This document shows, one piece after another, positions 38,259 to 48,705 of a stretch of DNA of 64,000 bases (position 1 is its first letter; each line of letters starts with the position of its first letter). The notes under the pieces were generated by a model. That model worked only from the letters and a program-made list of their open reading frames with translations, had not been told where the DNA came from and did no database searches. The position numbers were made by a program, and so were the translations under genes. Source of the DNA: Saprospiraceae bacterium (lineage in GTDB: Bacteria; Bacteroidota; Bacteroidia; Chitinophagales; Saprospiraceae); contig JAHDHL010000024.1 of the NCBI GenBank assembly GCA_020631355.1, positions 20,938 through 84,937 of the forward strand. Direction: 5' to 3'.

Positions 38259-39929
38259 ATGACAGACAAAAAAGTCATCTTCTCCATGGAGGGGGTTAGT
38301 AAAATTTACCCTCCCAACAAACAAGTACTGAAAAATATCTGGCTCTCCTTTTACTATGGTGCCAAAATTGGTGTTTTGGGTCTTAATGGTTCTGGTAAAT
38401 CGAGCCTTCTGAAAATCATAGCCGGCTTGGATCAGGATTTCCAAGGAAAAGTCACTTTTGACAAGGAATATAAGATTGGTTATCTAGCGCAGGAACCTGA
38501 ATTAGATGAATCCAAAACAGTCAAGGAAGTTGTCCAGGAGGGCGTGCAGCATATCGTTGATGTGGTCAAGGAATATGAGGATGTATGCAATAAGATGGCA
38601 GAACCCATGAGTGATGATGAAATGAACAAACTCATCGAGAAGCAAGGGGAATTATTGGACCAGATGGATGTCCTGAACGGATGGGATTTGGACCATACCC
38701 TAGAGGTAGCAATGGAAGCCTTGAGATGTCCTCCCGATGATGCCAGTGTAAAAGTGCTTTCCGGTGGTGAAAGAAGAAGGGTGGCCTTATGTAGGTTATT
38801 ACTTAGTAAACCCGACATCCTATTATTGGATGAGCCGACCAACCACTTGGATGCTGAGTCCGTACATTGGTTGGAGCAATTCCTACAGAATTTCCCGGGA
38901 ACGGTCATTGCCGTGACCCACGATAGATATTTCCTTGATAATGTAGCGGGTTGGATTTTGGAACTGGATCGAGGCGAGGGTATTCCTTGGCAAGGGAATT
39001 ATAGTTCTTGGTTGGATCAGAAATCCAATCGTTTGGCCAATGAGGAAAAGCAGGAATCCAAACGTCAGAAAATCCTTAAAAGGGAATTGGAATGGTCCAG
39101 AATGTCCCAAAAGGGTCGCCAAGCCAAAGGTAAGGCCCGTTTGAATGCCTATAACGAATTAAGTGGTCAGGAAGCAAGGGAGCGCGAAGCTAAGCTCGAA
39201 TTGTATATTCCACCCGGCCCCCGATTGGGTGACCAGGTCATCGAGGTGAATGGAATTACCAAATCCTATGAAAATCGGGTACTGATTGATAATTTCAATA
39301 TGAGTGTTCCTAAGAATGCCATTGTGGGTATCATCGGCCCCAATGGTGTGGGAAAATCCACCCTTTTCAGAATGATAATGGGAGAAGAAAAGCCTGATAG
39401 TGGAGATATTAGCCTGGGAAGTACCGTAAAACTGGCATATGTGGACCAAACCCACAAGGATTTGCTTCCGGAGAAGACCGTCTATGAAGTAGTGAGCCAA
39501 GGAAATGATTTCATTGAAATTGGAAATAAGGAAATCAATGCCAGGGCTTATCTCAGCAAATTCAACTTTGCAGGAGCGGATCAACAAAAAAAGGTAGGTG
39601 TCCTTTCAGGTGGTGAAAGGAATAGACTACATCTTGCGATTACCCTGAAAGAAGGTGGTAATGTGGTACTGCTCGATGAGCCGACCAATGATATTGATGT
39701 GAATACACTCAGGGCATTGGAGGAAGCTATCGAAAACTTTGCTGGTTGTGTATTGGTGATTTCTCACGATAGATGGTTCATTGACAGATTGGCAACCCAC
39801 ATCCTATCCTATGAGGATGATGGCCAACTGCATTTCTTCGAGGGTAATTTCAGTGCTTTCGAAGCGGAGAAAAAGAAGAAATTCGGTGATACCACACCAA
39901 AACGTCCTAGATTCAAACATCTGATGTAA
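38259..39929 (+). CDS. ettA: Energy-dependent translational throttle protein EttA (ABC-F)
   Basis: A 556-residue ABC-F ATPase that binds the ribosomal E site and gates entry into the elongation cycle by ATP/ADP ratio. Two ABC domains with Walker A GLNGSGKSS and GPNGVGKST, signature VLSGGERRRVALCR and VLSGGERNRLHLA, and Walker B LLLDEPTNHLD and LLDEPTNDID; an EttA-type arm insert in domain 1 (about 95-145) and the linker between domains with KRELEWSRMSQKGRQAKGKARLN. Length and linker match EttA (555 in E. coli) rather than Uup or YbiT. A terminator closes the gene. Confidence 0.96.
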   Translation: MTDKKVIFSMEGVSKIYPPNKQVLKNIWLSFYYGAKIGVLGLNGSGKSSLLKIIAGLDQDFQGKVTFDKEYKIGYLAQEPELDESKTVKEVVQEGVQHIVDVVKEYEDVCNKMAEPMSDDEMNKLIEKQGELLDQMDVLNGWDLDHTLEVAMEALRCPPDDASVKVLSGGERRRVALCRLLLSKPDILLLDEPTNHLDAESVHWLEQFLQNFPGTVIAVTHDRYFLDNVAGWILELDRGEGIPWQGNYSSWLDQKSNRLANEEKQESKRQKILKRELEWSRMSQKGRQAKGKARLNAYNELSGQEAREREAKLELYIPPGPRLGDQVIEVNGITKSYENRVLIDNFNMSVPKNAIVGIIGPNGVGKSTLFRMIMGEEKPDSGDISLGSTVKLAYVDQTHKDLLPEKTVYEVVSQGNDFIEIGNKEINARAYLSKFNFAGADQQKKVGVLSGGERNRLHLAITLKEGGNVVLLDEPTNDIDVNTLRALEEAIENFAGCVLVISHDRWFIDRLATHILSYEDDGQLHFFEGNFSAFEAEKKKKFGDTTPKRPRFKHLM

Positions 39930-39991
39930 GGAATTCACCGCAGTATGATTCACAGTGCCTTATCATTGGCACAAAGAATGAAACACTTCAG

Positions 39992-40036
39992 GAAAAGCCG
40001 AACTTTGGTATTATCTAAAGTTCGGCTTTTCATTTT
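39992..40036 (+). terminator. Terminator after ettA
   Basis: 15-bp perfect arms (39992-40006 and 40017-40031) with a 10-nt loop, then ATTTTATT. Strong Rho-independent terminator. Confidence 0.85.
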
Positions 40037-40214
40037 ATTATTCATGCTTATTACTTTTTCTATCTGACTCCGATCTGCCCATAAGATTCAATTCCTATCA
40101 GTATAGAGCTATATTAATCTTCGTTTCGATGATATAATAATGATAGCTAAAGCTCAGAATTGTGTAGATTTGATGTATTGAGTGATGTAACTTGTAATCA
40201 TCAGTACCTACTCT

Positions 40215-40793
40215 ATGAACATTGGCACACTAAGCAAACGAATCATTATCTCACTATGGATCGCTTTCATCGTAGTGTGCTTGGGTGCATATGTATACAA
40301 TCCTACCTGGTTTACTCCATCGAGTATCGCTGATTTCCTCGGAAGATATGGAGACCAAATCATTATCCTTTATTTCGTCATTTCCATCATTAGGGGATTC
40401 TCACTTTTACCCAGTACTCCATTTGTCATTGCAGGTACCCTACTCTTTCAGGACCAACCCGCTTTGGTTTTCTGGATATCCATAATCGGAATCACTCTTT
40501 CTTCAACGTTGATATACTATTTCTCTGATTACCTCGGATTCAGTCAATTCTTTGAAAAGAAATTCCCTAAGCAAATACAGAAACTCAAGGATTTATTGGA
40601 GAAGCCATATGGGGTTTTCTTCATTATTTTCTGGTCTTTCTTTCCTATCGTTCCTACGGATTTGATATCCTATGTGGCGGGATCCATGAAAATGAATTTT
40701 TGGAAATTCATCATTCCCTTATTCATTGGCGAAAGCATACTTGTGGGCTCCATCGTTTTTCTAGGCAGCTATTTCGTTAAGACATTAGGATAA
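40215..40793 (+). CDS. TVP38/TMEM64 (VTT-domain) membrane protein
   Basis: A 192-residue inner-membrane protein with about five hydrophobic segments. VTT-domain signs are RGFSLLPSTPFVIAGTLLF and the second re-entrant-like half FWSFFPIVPTDLISYVAGSMKMNFWKF, with GESILVGSIVFLGSYF at the end. DedA/VTT relatives scramble lipids; the precise substrate of this subfamily is not established. Single gene, sharing a bidirectional terminator with the convergent PKD gene. Confidence 0.85.
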   Translation: MNIGTLSKRIIISLWIAFIVVCLGAYVYNPTWFTPSSIADFLGRYGDQIIILYFVISIIRGFSLLPSTPFVIAGTLLFQDQPALVFWISIIGITLSSTLIYYFSDYLGFSQFFEKKFPKQIQKLKDLLEKPYGVFFIIFWSFFPIVPTDLISYVAGSMKMNFWKFIIPLFIGESILVGSIVFLGSYFVKTLG

Positions 40794-40795
40794 AA

Positions 40796-40821
40796 AAGGG
40801 AATACATTACTGTATTCCCTT
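40796..40821. terminator. Bidirectional terminator between VTT gene and PKD gene
   Basis: Arms 40796-40806 and 40811-40821 (11 bp perfect), 4-nt loop. The minus strand reads into a T run straight away, and the plus strand into TGTG, so it serves the minus-strand gene best. Confidence 0.75.
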
Positions 40822-40855
40822 GTGTAATTTGTGGCTAATGATAAGGCCAGGGGCA

Positions 40856-43396
40856 TTATCTGATAACTTGAATTGGAACAGTCAAATTCCTGATTTCATT
40901 AGAAGCATTGAGCCAATATTGTCCTTGGGGCAAATCTTGAAAAGAAATTTCTATAGGAGTAAAATTATTTTCAGAATGAATATTTTTTAGTATTCTTCCC
41001 GTATGGTCAAATATCCTGATACTCCATGATGCTTCTGAATCCGGTAATAATACCTGAATCAGATCTGTGGTTGGATTAGGAAATACGTTCAGTCCTAAGT
41101 CCTGCTTAGTATTCATCTCCGAATCCCCTGCCATTCTATTGATGACACCACAACTACTTTGGGCCTCATATGCGCCTATGTCCACATTATTTGTCACAAT
41201 CAGGTTTCCATCAATATCCGTATAATTAGGCAAGTTGGATGAAGCAAAAGCTGGCCAACCATCATCCACGCCCGGGGAACAAGGATGCAATGAGTAATCA
41301 CCATTCAACATCAAATCGCCATCAGTTTCAGAAAACAGATTATTATTACCTGTTCCAATCACAGCATTTCCTTGGAAATAACAGGCATAGGAATTGAAAT
41401 TCAGTGTACCATTATTATAATCCCTGACCGTTTTGGTAAAATTAGGATTCTGATGTCCCACAATGGTATTATACATATCAACGGTCAATACATCATTGAA
41501 ACCCACCTGCATTGTTATCAGGAATTTGTTCTTTGTTTCTCCCAGTATCGTATTATTATGCATGACACAGGTTTGGTCTCTGTTCGTAGCAATGAAACCA
41601 ATCGCATTCGCATTTTGGGATGCGTTATTCGCAACAACACATTGTATCATTTCCGTATGTAGGGAATTATTTATTTCAATGGCACAGCGCACCAAGGAAT
41701 TATTATCTATAATCCTACTCTTATAAAGGTACATGGTCGTTTCATTACTATGATACAAAGCGCTACCATAATCAGCAATATTCGATTGAACTAAGGAATA
41801 GGAAATCGTAAAATCAGGAGAAAGTGTAGCAAAAACACCTCCGCCATAAACGGCTTCATTTCCCTCAATCCTACAATTTGTAATTGTAATATTGGAAGCG
41901 GATTTGGAATAGATTCCTCCTCCCCTAGCCCTTGCAAATGAATTGGCATTATCCGCATTACCATCCTGTATGATGATACCATCCAAGATGATATCCGAAA
42001 CGTTTTGCAAGCGTACCACATGGAATGAATTACCTGCTGCCATTCCATCCTGATTGATATCACCTGAAAGAATAGTTTCGTACAACTCAGCATCCCTTGT
42101 TCCTCCACCTGTCGGGTATCCTCCCTCAATTGTGGTTCCACTAGGAATATCGAAGAAAATAGCCCTTGAAGTACCATCCGTAGGATAATAAGTTCCCTCT
42201 GCAACATAAATGGGTCTCCCCTCTCCAATGGCGAGGGCATCCTGCAAATCAGTGAATGCATTCGTCCATGATGTACCGTCATTAGCTCCTGTGGCATTGG
42301 CATCCACATGGATACCTCCGGTGACTGTTACAGTCATCTCATAGGTATCAAATGCGCAATAATTCTGATAATACAATGAAACGGTATAGGTACCCGGAAC
42401 AGCATACATATGAGAGGGATTTTCCTGTGAGGATGTGAATCCGTCACCAAAATCCCACGAATAAGTCGGTGAACCTAGAAAACTGTTCTCGTTTGAAGTA
42501 TTCGTGAACTGGATCTCAGGGACAAAGGCATCTGATTGGTTCGTTGTAAAATCAGCCGTAGGTGTCGCACAGGTAATCGCCACATTCTGACAATAATAAT
42601 CCGCACCACAAACATTCGAAGCGGTGAGGCATACATTATAGGTACCTACTGCATCATATATATGAAAAGTATTGTTCGCACCGCCGGTAGTCCCATCTCC
42701 ATAATCCCATGACAAGGATGGATTATTGGAGAGTCCTGCATAGGTACTGGTGTAATTTGATTCGAAATCGATGATATAAGGATCTAATGCCAAAACATCA
42801 AAACCACTGGTTCCCACATAACTCGGAGGTGTATCCTTAATCACATCAATAATGAACGTCTGTGTAACACCATCTGGATTACAAGGATTGAATGCCGTGA
42901 GACTTACGACATAATCCCCTGAAGAAGTAAAAGTATGTTGCGGACTAGTATCCGTGGAAGTACTTCCATCCCCGAAATCCCATAAAAGGGATGTATAATC
43001 CATAGATTCATTATAGAATGAAACTGTACCAGTGCAATATTCGGATGAGAGTTGGTTAACAAAATAGTCAGCTACTGGTTGTGGGCAGGTGACGGTTACG
43101 TCATGGCAGGTCTGGTCACTTGATCCGAAAGGAGGAATTGCAGTCAGGCAAACCGTGTAGGTTCCGGGACTATCATAGGTATAAACGGGATTAACGGCAT
43201 TGGCAAATGTTGGAATAAGGATACCATTACCCAAATCCCATGAATAGGAAGTTGCGTTTTGGGATGCATTGGTGAATTCAATGGTTGTATCATAAGGGTC
43301 AGGCTGTGCAAAGGTGAAATCGGCCACAGCTCCGAATTGTGCGTTCACATTCCAAAATAGGAACATCATACAACAAAGGGCAAATACATTTTTCAT
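40856..43396 (-). CDS. Secreted PKD / beta-helix protein with type A T9SS sorting domain
   Basis: An 846-residue exported surface or extracellular protein. Signal peptide (about 1-19, WNVNAQ), about four PKD domains (WDLGNG and WDFGDG cores, about 25-360), then a right-handed parallel beta-helix region opening with VDANATGANDGTSWTNAFTD (DUF1565-type, about 365-740), and a type A T9SS domain from NVFPNPTTDLIQ to the end. The C-terminal 480 residues closely match those of the neighbour at 43630, so the two are paralogues with different N-terminal parts. Beta-helix domains often bind or cleave polysaccharide, but no catalytic residues can be named. Confidence 0.88.
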   Translation of the reverse strand: MKNVFALCCMMFLFWNVNAQFGAVADFTFAQPDPYDTTIEFTNASQNATSYSWDLGNGILIPTFANAVNPVYTYDSPGTYTVCLTAIPPFGSSDQTCHDVTVTCPQPVADYFVNQLSSEYCTGTVSFYNESMDYTSLLWDFGDGSTSTDTSPQHTFTSSGDYVVSLTAFNPCNPDGVTQTFIIDVIKDTPPSYVGTSGFDVLALDPYIIDFESNYTSTYAGLSNNPSLSWDYGDGTTGGANNTFHIYDAVGTYNVCLTASNVCGADYYCQNVAITCATPTADFTTNQSDAFVPEIQFTNTSNENSFLGSPTYSWDFGDGFTSSQENPSHMYAVPGTYTVSLYYQNYCAFDTYEMTVTVTGGIHVDANATGANDGTSWTNAFTDLQDALAIGEGRPIYVAEGTYYPTDGTSRAIFFDIPSGTTIEGGYPTGGGTRDAELYETILSGDINQDGMAAGNSFHVVRLQNVSDIILDGIIIQDGNADNANSFARARGGGIYSKSASNITITNCRIEGNEAVYGGGVFATLSPDFTISYSLVQSNIADYGSALYHSNETTMYLYKSRIIDNNSLVRCAIEINNSLHTEMIQCVVANNASQNANAIGFIATNRDQTCVMHNNTILGETKNKFLITMQVGFNDVLTVDMYNTIVGHQNPNFTKTVRDYNNGTLNFNSYACYFQGNAVIGTGNNNLFSETDGDLMLNGDYSLHPCSPGVDDGWPAFASSNLPNYTDIDGNLIVTNNVDIGAYEAQSSCGVINRMAGDSEMNTKQDLGLNVFPNPTTDLIQVLLPDSEASWSIRIFDHTGRILKNIHSENNFTPIEISFQDLPQGQYWLNASNEIRNLTVPIQVIR

Positions 43397-43558
43397 AAGA
43401 CTTTTGATTTTTAAGTATGATTCAAAATTCCGAAAATGTATTCCCCGACACTAACCAAAAGGAATGAACCCATTAAGGAAAAATATTCAACTATCCATCA
43501 CAATAATATGATTATCAATATATTAATTAATATTTCCATTAAGTATAAAATGAATAAA

Positions 43559-43592
43559 GCCAACCCAAGAAAAAACCTGGGTCGGCTCATTG
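43559..43592 (-). terminator. Terminator after the 1646-residue PKD gene
   Basis: GCCAACCCA (43559-43567) pairs with TGGGTCGGC (43578-43586), one mismatch, 10-nt loop; on the minus strand it is followed by TTTATTC. Confidence 0.65.
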
Positions 43593-43629
43593 AATTATCC
43601 TAAATACCAAATAGGATTCAAATCAAAAG

Positions 43630-46600
43630 CTATTTCATCAATGAAACAGGATGGGTTTCCTGATGGTCTCCTTGAATCAACCTAACATGATACAAACCAT
43701 TCGGTAGGTCATCAAGCGCAATGGTTTCGACTTGGAAACTTTGTTCAGTGTGACTGATTAGACGACCTTGGTTGTCCCAGATTTCTATCATGACAGGTGC
43801 TTCATTCGAAGTCATTTTTTCTATTACGATGTAATCCACTGCAGGGTTGGGATAAATGCTGAATCCTATATCCTGCTTAGGCCCAAGCTGATTTTCATCA
43901 TTGAATCTTGAATTGTTGTTACATGATGTTTGGGTTTCAAAAGCACCCAAATCTATGGAATTGAACAACCTATTATTCCCAGCCAAATCCGTAGGATGAG
44001 TATAAATATTATCATCTCCCATATCCACCGCAGGTGAACAAGCATCCAAGCTATAATCGGGATTCATCATGACATCACCGGCCGTAGTGGAATAAATATT
44101 ATTCAGCGTCGTACCGTAGACTGTTCCGGATTGGATATAGCAATGATGAGTCAATAGGTTCAATGTACCATTCACATAAGTCTTGATTGTCCGATTGAAA
44201 GATGGGTTCTGATGTGCCAGTATCGAATTGTAGATATTGACATCCAATTGGTCTCCAAACCCAGCCTGCATGGTCATCAGGTACTTATTATTCGTATAAC
44301 CTACTATGGTAGAATTGAAGATATCACAAGTCTGATTCCTATTCGTTGCGACCAATGCTATGGCATTTGCCTTGGTTGAAGCATTATTTGCAATGAGGGA
44401 TTGGTTAATGGAAGTGTAATATGAATTATTGACCTCTATCGCACACCTTTGTAATGATGTATTATCAATGATGTTAGAATTATTCAAATACAATGAGGTC
44501 TGATTGCTGTGATACACCGCTGAACCATAATCGCCTGTATTGTTTCGGAAAGTACAATATTCAAAAGCGACCTGAGGAGAAAGAGTTGCAAATATTCCTG
44601 CACCATAAACTGCGTAATTATCCTCAATGATACAATTCCCTATCAATGCATCGGCATTCCTAGCATAGATGCCTCCACCTCTCGAACGACCGAAGGAATT
44701 AGCTATATCCGCATTTCCTCCTGAGATATGGAATCCATCAATATTCACGAACATGACATTCTGTAAACGAATCACATGGTATGAATTCCCCGTAAGGGTC
44801 TGGTCTCCATCAATATCACCCGAAAGTCTGGTCGTATTGATTTCAGGATTTCTTTCTCCACCTCCGGTAGGATATCCTCCCCAAAGGTTCGCTCCCTCAG
44901 GAACATTGAAGAATATTCCTCTTGATGTACCCGAAGTAGGATAATAGGTTCCTTGGGCTACATGAATCGTCTTATTCTCACCAATGGCCAATGCGTCCTG
45001 TAAATCATTGAAAGCATTTGTCCATGATGTACCATCATTATTACCCATTGCATTTTCATCCACATAGATATCATTCGAAGCAGCAGTCACAATCACTTGC
45101 AGACAGAATGTATCAGCTTGGTTACAATTTCCAAACGCTTCGATACAAGCTGTATATGTACCAGGTGCAGCATATAAATGATAAGGGTCATATCCCTCGG
45201 CATCCATTCCGTCTCCAAAATCCCAGAATACTACCTCGTATCCCGTTGAGAGGTTCGTAAAATGGATTCCCGGAACTTCAGGATTGTTCTGAACGTAAGC
45301 ACCATTGGCTACCAAGTCCTGACATGTGATGGTTACTTCCTGACTATACACATCAACATCGCAGGCATTTTCAGCATACTGGATGATGGTATAAGTTCCT
45401 GAAGCTGAATAGGTATGATTGGGATTATCCGCATTCGTGCTATTCCCATCACCAAAATCATAGGTTACCTGCGTGTAATCCTGTCCTGTACTCGTAATGT
45501 AAACCTGATCACCTCCCAAGACCGAAGTTGTAAAACCAGCGGTTGGCATATAACATTCTACAAATACGGAAGTGGATGTGGTATCAGAACCACATGCATT
45601 GGTAGCTATCAATGTGACGGTATAATATCCCTCCGCACTATACGCATGATTGGGATGTTCCATTGTCGAATTATTATTACCATTCCAAGGTTGGCCAAAA
45701 TCCCACAGGTAGGATGTCGCATCCGTAGATGTGTTAGCAAATGAAATGGTGCCACTCGTATAATCCGTCTGTGACCAAGTAAATGATGCCGTAGGTAACT
45801 GGCAATTGGAATCTATGATTGTCAATACCTTACAAGTAGTATCAACTCCACAGGCATCCGTATATTCCAAGCAAACCGTATAAGTCCCCGTACTTGCGTA
45901 AGTATGTACGGGAAATGGGTCAGTGGAAGTATTTCCATCCCCGAAATCCCATAAAAGACTTCCGCCCGTATCAGACATGGACAAGTCAGAGAAATAAACG
46001 GTTAGACCATCGTAGGTATCATCACCCGGATAAAAATCGGCTACGGGTGGATTGCAACCTGTTCCTCCATTTGTTATGACCAATGTCTTACATGTAATAT
46101 CAACTCCACAAGCATCCGTATATTCCAAGCAAACCGTATAGGTTCCCGTACTTCCATAAGTATGCATTGGAAACGGATCGGTAGAGGTATTTCCATCACC
46201 GAAATCCCAGAATGCTGTTCCGCCTGAATCCGAAGTGGATAAATCAGAGAAATAAACGGTTAGGCCATCGTAAGTCTCATCACCCGGATAGAAATCAGCC
46301 ATAGGTGGATTGCAGGATGCAACTATAATTTGATTACATATTGTATCCGATGAACAAGTATCTGTTACCTCAAGGCAAACAATATAGGTTCCCTCCGTAG
46401 TATATGTATGGAAAGGAGAATGGTCTGTCGATGTCATTCCATCTCCAAAATCCCAATGCATATTTCCCGAAGGCATATCAAAAGTTGATGTATTATTAAA
46501 ATAAAGAGTACTGCCAGCCTGTCCTGATGAAGGAGGATTAAAACTAGCGATGGGTGCCGTGCAGCCATCTATCACAATGGCGGAGCAAATGGTATCCGCA

Positions 46601-48570
46601 GCGCAAGAATCCGTTACTACCAAGCAGACTATGTACGTTCCCACATTGCTATAAGTGTGAGAGGGAGAATCTGAAGTCGAGGTATTTCCATCCCCGAAAT
46701 CCCACAACATACTTCCTGTAACCATATCGTAGGTGGATGTATTTCCAAAGGGAACAGGTACGTTCACCTGTCCTGAAGTCGGCTGATTGAAACCAGCGAT
46801 GGGTGCCGTGCAGCCATCTATCACAATGGCGGAGCAAATGGTATCCGCAGCGCAAGAATCCGTTACTACCAAGCAGACTATGTACGTTCCCACATTGCTA
46901 TAAGTGTGAGAGGGAGAATCTGAAGTCGAGGTATTTCCATCCCCGAAATCCCACAACATACTTCCTGTAACCATATCGTAGGTGGATGTATTTCCAAAGG
47001 GAACAGGTACGTTCACCTGTCCTGAAGTTGGCTGATTGAAACCAGCGATGGGTGCCGTGCAGGGTAGATTGATATTCCCCCATTTCCACAATTTTATTCC
47101 AATGATATTCGGGGTACTGATTGCCATGATGATTTCACCATTGAACAGGATGGGATCGCTGATACTGGAAGTAGGAACATTTGGGCCTACTATTTCGGTA
47201 TTTCCCGTTGAACCAGCTTGCTTAGCGTAGATGTAAGTTTGGTAATTGCTGAAGTCATTTCCTGTCCTTTTCCAATAAAACAATAAATTATCAGCATGTC
47301 CTCTCAAGCTTAGACTAATACCATCCTGGGGCGGTATGACATTACTTACCGAATTAACAAAACCACTTTGGTTCCTTTGTACGATGTGTGTCCTATAAAT
47401 CGTTTCTCCCTCAACTACATAATCCTGTACTTTCATTGCATAATACAAGCTGTTATTCTCCGGCACTTTTCCCTGATGGGTGATTTCCGCCATTGCCAAT
47501 TCCATATGGGTTGGATCGGTTTGGAAAGGACCTCCGATGGCTCCTGTCGTACTCCAGATATCCTTGGTATAAGGTAACCCCAGACTTGCATAATTCCCAT
47601 CTGCCGAGAAGTGCATGGCTCCGTTGAACATCGTAAGTTCATGAACACCAGTAAGTCCGGGTTCCAGTTCTTCCGTTCCTAGGATAGGGCCTCCATTCGC
47701 ATATAATTTCCCTCCCTCACCAGGAGCAACAAAAACGAAATTGCCACCTACAATCATATAATCATCAAAATATGGCGGATAGAGACTCGTATCATCACCA
47801 TAATCGGGTTCACGGGTTTCGCCATTGGCGGTATCATAACCAAAAACATGGGAAAGTGCCAAACCACTTTCAGTACCATCCGAAATGAACAGGAATTCTT
47901 GTCCATTATAATTCGGAGGATTCGTCATTTCGGTAATGATGTAGAGTATACTACCATTGGATGCGACTAAAGTAGGCTTAGTAATAATGGAAGAACCATT
48001 CCCGTCATCGACATAACCCGCTGTTCCGGAATTACTCACTTCAAGCAGCTTTGGAAAACCACTGACATACAGCTTTCCATTGAGTTCCCCATAGGTGGAT
48101 TTGAGTTTTGAGCCACAGCAGGTAGAGGCGAATACCTGTTGTGTTCCTGAGACGCTGCCATCCGTACGCCAAAGACAATTGGTACCTGAGTCATTCTTTG
48201 CTCGCAGGTACATCATTCCATTCCAAATATGGAAGGATCTTGGATGACCGTGGTCTGATCCAGAATTGAAATCATAAAATAATTCAGTGGTATTACCATC
48301 TGTACGCCATAATTCCCAACCCTCATCCTGTGTTGATGCGGTGTAGTATAAATAGCCATTGTACTCAAGGATTTCGTAATGGGTAAACGGTATTCCATTA
48401 TTACTTTCCATGAAATGGCCATTACTACCACTTCCTGAATAATTCTCAGGAATGAGGGTAATGTCAGGATTGAGTTGGGCTGTGATTAAGTAAGGATTAA
48501 GGAAGAAAATCAATAGAATTATCCATGAGTAATTCCGTTGTTTCTGATTCAATTGAGAAAATAATTTCAT
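43630..48570 (-). CDS. Large secreted protein: ELWxTDG propeller, PKD array, beta-helix, type A T9SS domain
   Basis: A 1646-residue T9SS cargo protein. Signal peptide (about 1-31, ending YLITAQ), an N-terminal propeller-like part with ELWRTDG and CLWRTDG repeats (about 40-500), about nine PKD domains (505-1160) with WDFGDGNTST cores, a DUF1565-type beta-helix from VDENAMGNNDGTSWTNAF (about 1165-1555), and a type A sorting domain from SIYPNPAVDYIVIE. Two consecutive PKD domains are identical over 83 residues, the result of a recent DNA duplication. Two others (with FYPGDETYDGLTVYFSDLS) are near copies but older. It is the longer paralogue of the gene at 40856. Likely extracellular adhesion or carbohydrate-binding; not proved. 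Confidence 0.88.
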   Translation of the reverse strand: MKLFSQLNQKQRNYSWIILLIFFLNPYLITAQLNPDITLIPENYSGSGSNGHFMESNNGIPFTHYEILEYNGYLYYTASTQDEGWELWRTDGNTTELFYDFNSGSDHGHPRSFHIWNGMMYLRAKNDSGTNCLWRTDGSVSGTQQVFASTCCGSKLKSTYGELNGKLYVSGFPKLLEVSNSGTAGYVDDGNGSSIITKPTLVASNGSILYIITEMTNPPNYNGQEFLFISDGTESGLALSHVFGYDTANGETREPDYGDDTSLYPPYFDDYMIVGGNFVFVAPGEGGKLYANGGPILGTEELEPGLTGVHELTMFNGAMHFSADGNYASLGLPYTKDIWSTTGAIGGPFQTDPTHMELAMAEITHQGKVPENNSLYYAMKVQDYVVEGETIYRTHIVQRNQSGFVNSVSNVIPPQDGISLSLRGHADNLLFYWKRTGNDFSNYQTYIYAKQAGSTGNTEIVGPNVPTSSISDPILFNGEIIMAISTPNIIGIKLWKWGNINLPCTAPIAGFNQPTSGQVNVPVPFGNTSTYDMVTGSMLWDFGDGNTSTSDSPSHTYSNVGTYIVCLVVTDSCAADTICSAIVIDGCTAPIAGFNQPTSGQVNVPVPFGNTSTYDMVTGSMLWDFGDGNTSTSDSPSHTYSNVGTYIVCLVVTDSCAADTICSAIVIDGCTAPIASFNPPSSGQAGSTLYFNNTSTFDMPSGNMHWDFGDGMTSTDHSPFHTYTTEGTYIVCLEVTDTCSSDTICNQIIVASCNPPMADFYPGDETYDGLTVYFSDLSTSDSGGTAFWDFGDGNTSTDPFPMHTYGSTGTYTVCLEYTDACGVDITCKTLVITNGGTGCNPPVADFYPGDDTYDGLTVYFSDLSMSDTGGSLLWDFGDGNTSTDPFPVHTYASTGTYTVCLEYTDACGVDTTCKVLTIIDSNCQLPTASFTWSQTDYTSGTISFANTSTDATSYLWDFGQPWNGNNNSTMEHPNHAYSAEGYYTVTLIATNACGSDTTSTSVFVECYMPTAGFTTSVLGGDQVYITSTGQDYTQVTYDFGDGNSTNADNPNHTYSASGTYTIIQYAENACDVDVYSQEVTITCQDLVANGAYVQNNPEVPGIHFTNLSTGYEVVFWDFGDGMDAEGYDPYHLYAAPGTYTACIEAFGNCNQADTFCLQVIVTAASNDIYVDENAMGNNDGTSWTNAFNDLQDALAIGENKTIHVAQGTYYPTSGTSRGIFFNVPEGANLWGGYPTGGGERNPEINTTRLSGDIDGDQTLTGNSYHVIRLQNVMFVNIDGFHISGGNADIANSFGRSRGGGIYARNADALIGNCIIEDNYAVYGAGIFATLSPQVAFEYCTFRNNTGDYGSAVYHSNQTSLYLNNSNIIDNTSLQRCAIEVNNSYYTSINQSLIANNASTKANAIALVATNRNQTCDIFNSTIVGYTNNKYLMTMQAGFGDQLDVNIYNSILAHQNPSFNRTIKTYVNGTLNLLTHHCYIQSGTVYGTTLNNIYSTTAGDVMMNPDYSLDACSPAVDMGDDNIYTHPTDLAGNNRLFNSIDLGAFETQTSCNNNSRFNDENQLGPKQDIGFSIYPNPAVDYIVIEKMTSNEAPVMIEIWDNQGRLISHTEQSFQVETIALDDLPNGLYHVRLIQGDHQETHPVSLMK
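46546..47062. repeat. 249-bp in-frame tandem repeat, 2.08 copies
   Basis: Bases 46546-46794 and 46795-47043 are the same apart from one change I can see (C/T at about 46780/47029, a synonymous CCG/CCA Pro codon), and a 19-base third start follows at 47044-47062. The unit is 83 codons, exactly one PKD domain with its linker. Confidence 0.95.
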
Positions 48571-48705
48571 AAGGCTTTTGATTTAGTACCCTACAAAATT
48601 GAATTCATTCGTTCCTTTTTCTAAACCAAAGTTGAGTTAAGCATTAAGGCAAAAAAAATAAAAACACAACATAATACCCTATTATTCAATTTATTACACT
48701 AAACA

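Noticed and set aside
46546..47062. Tandem repeat considered as a mobile element or assembly error
   Set aside because: The unit is exactly 83 codons in frame with no terminal inverted repeats; an assembly error remains possible and is listed as a test.
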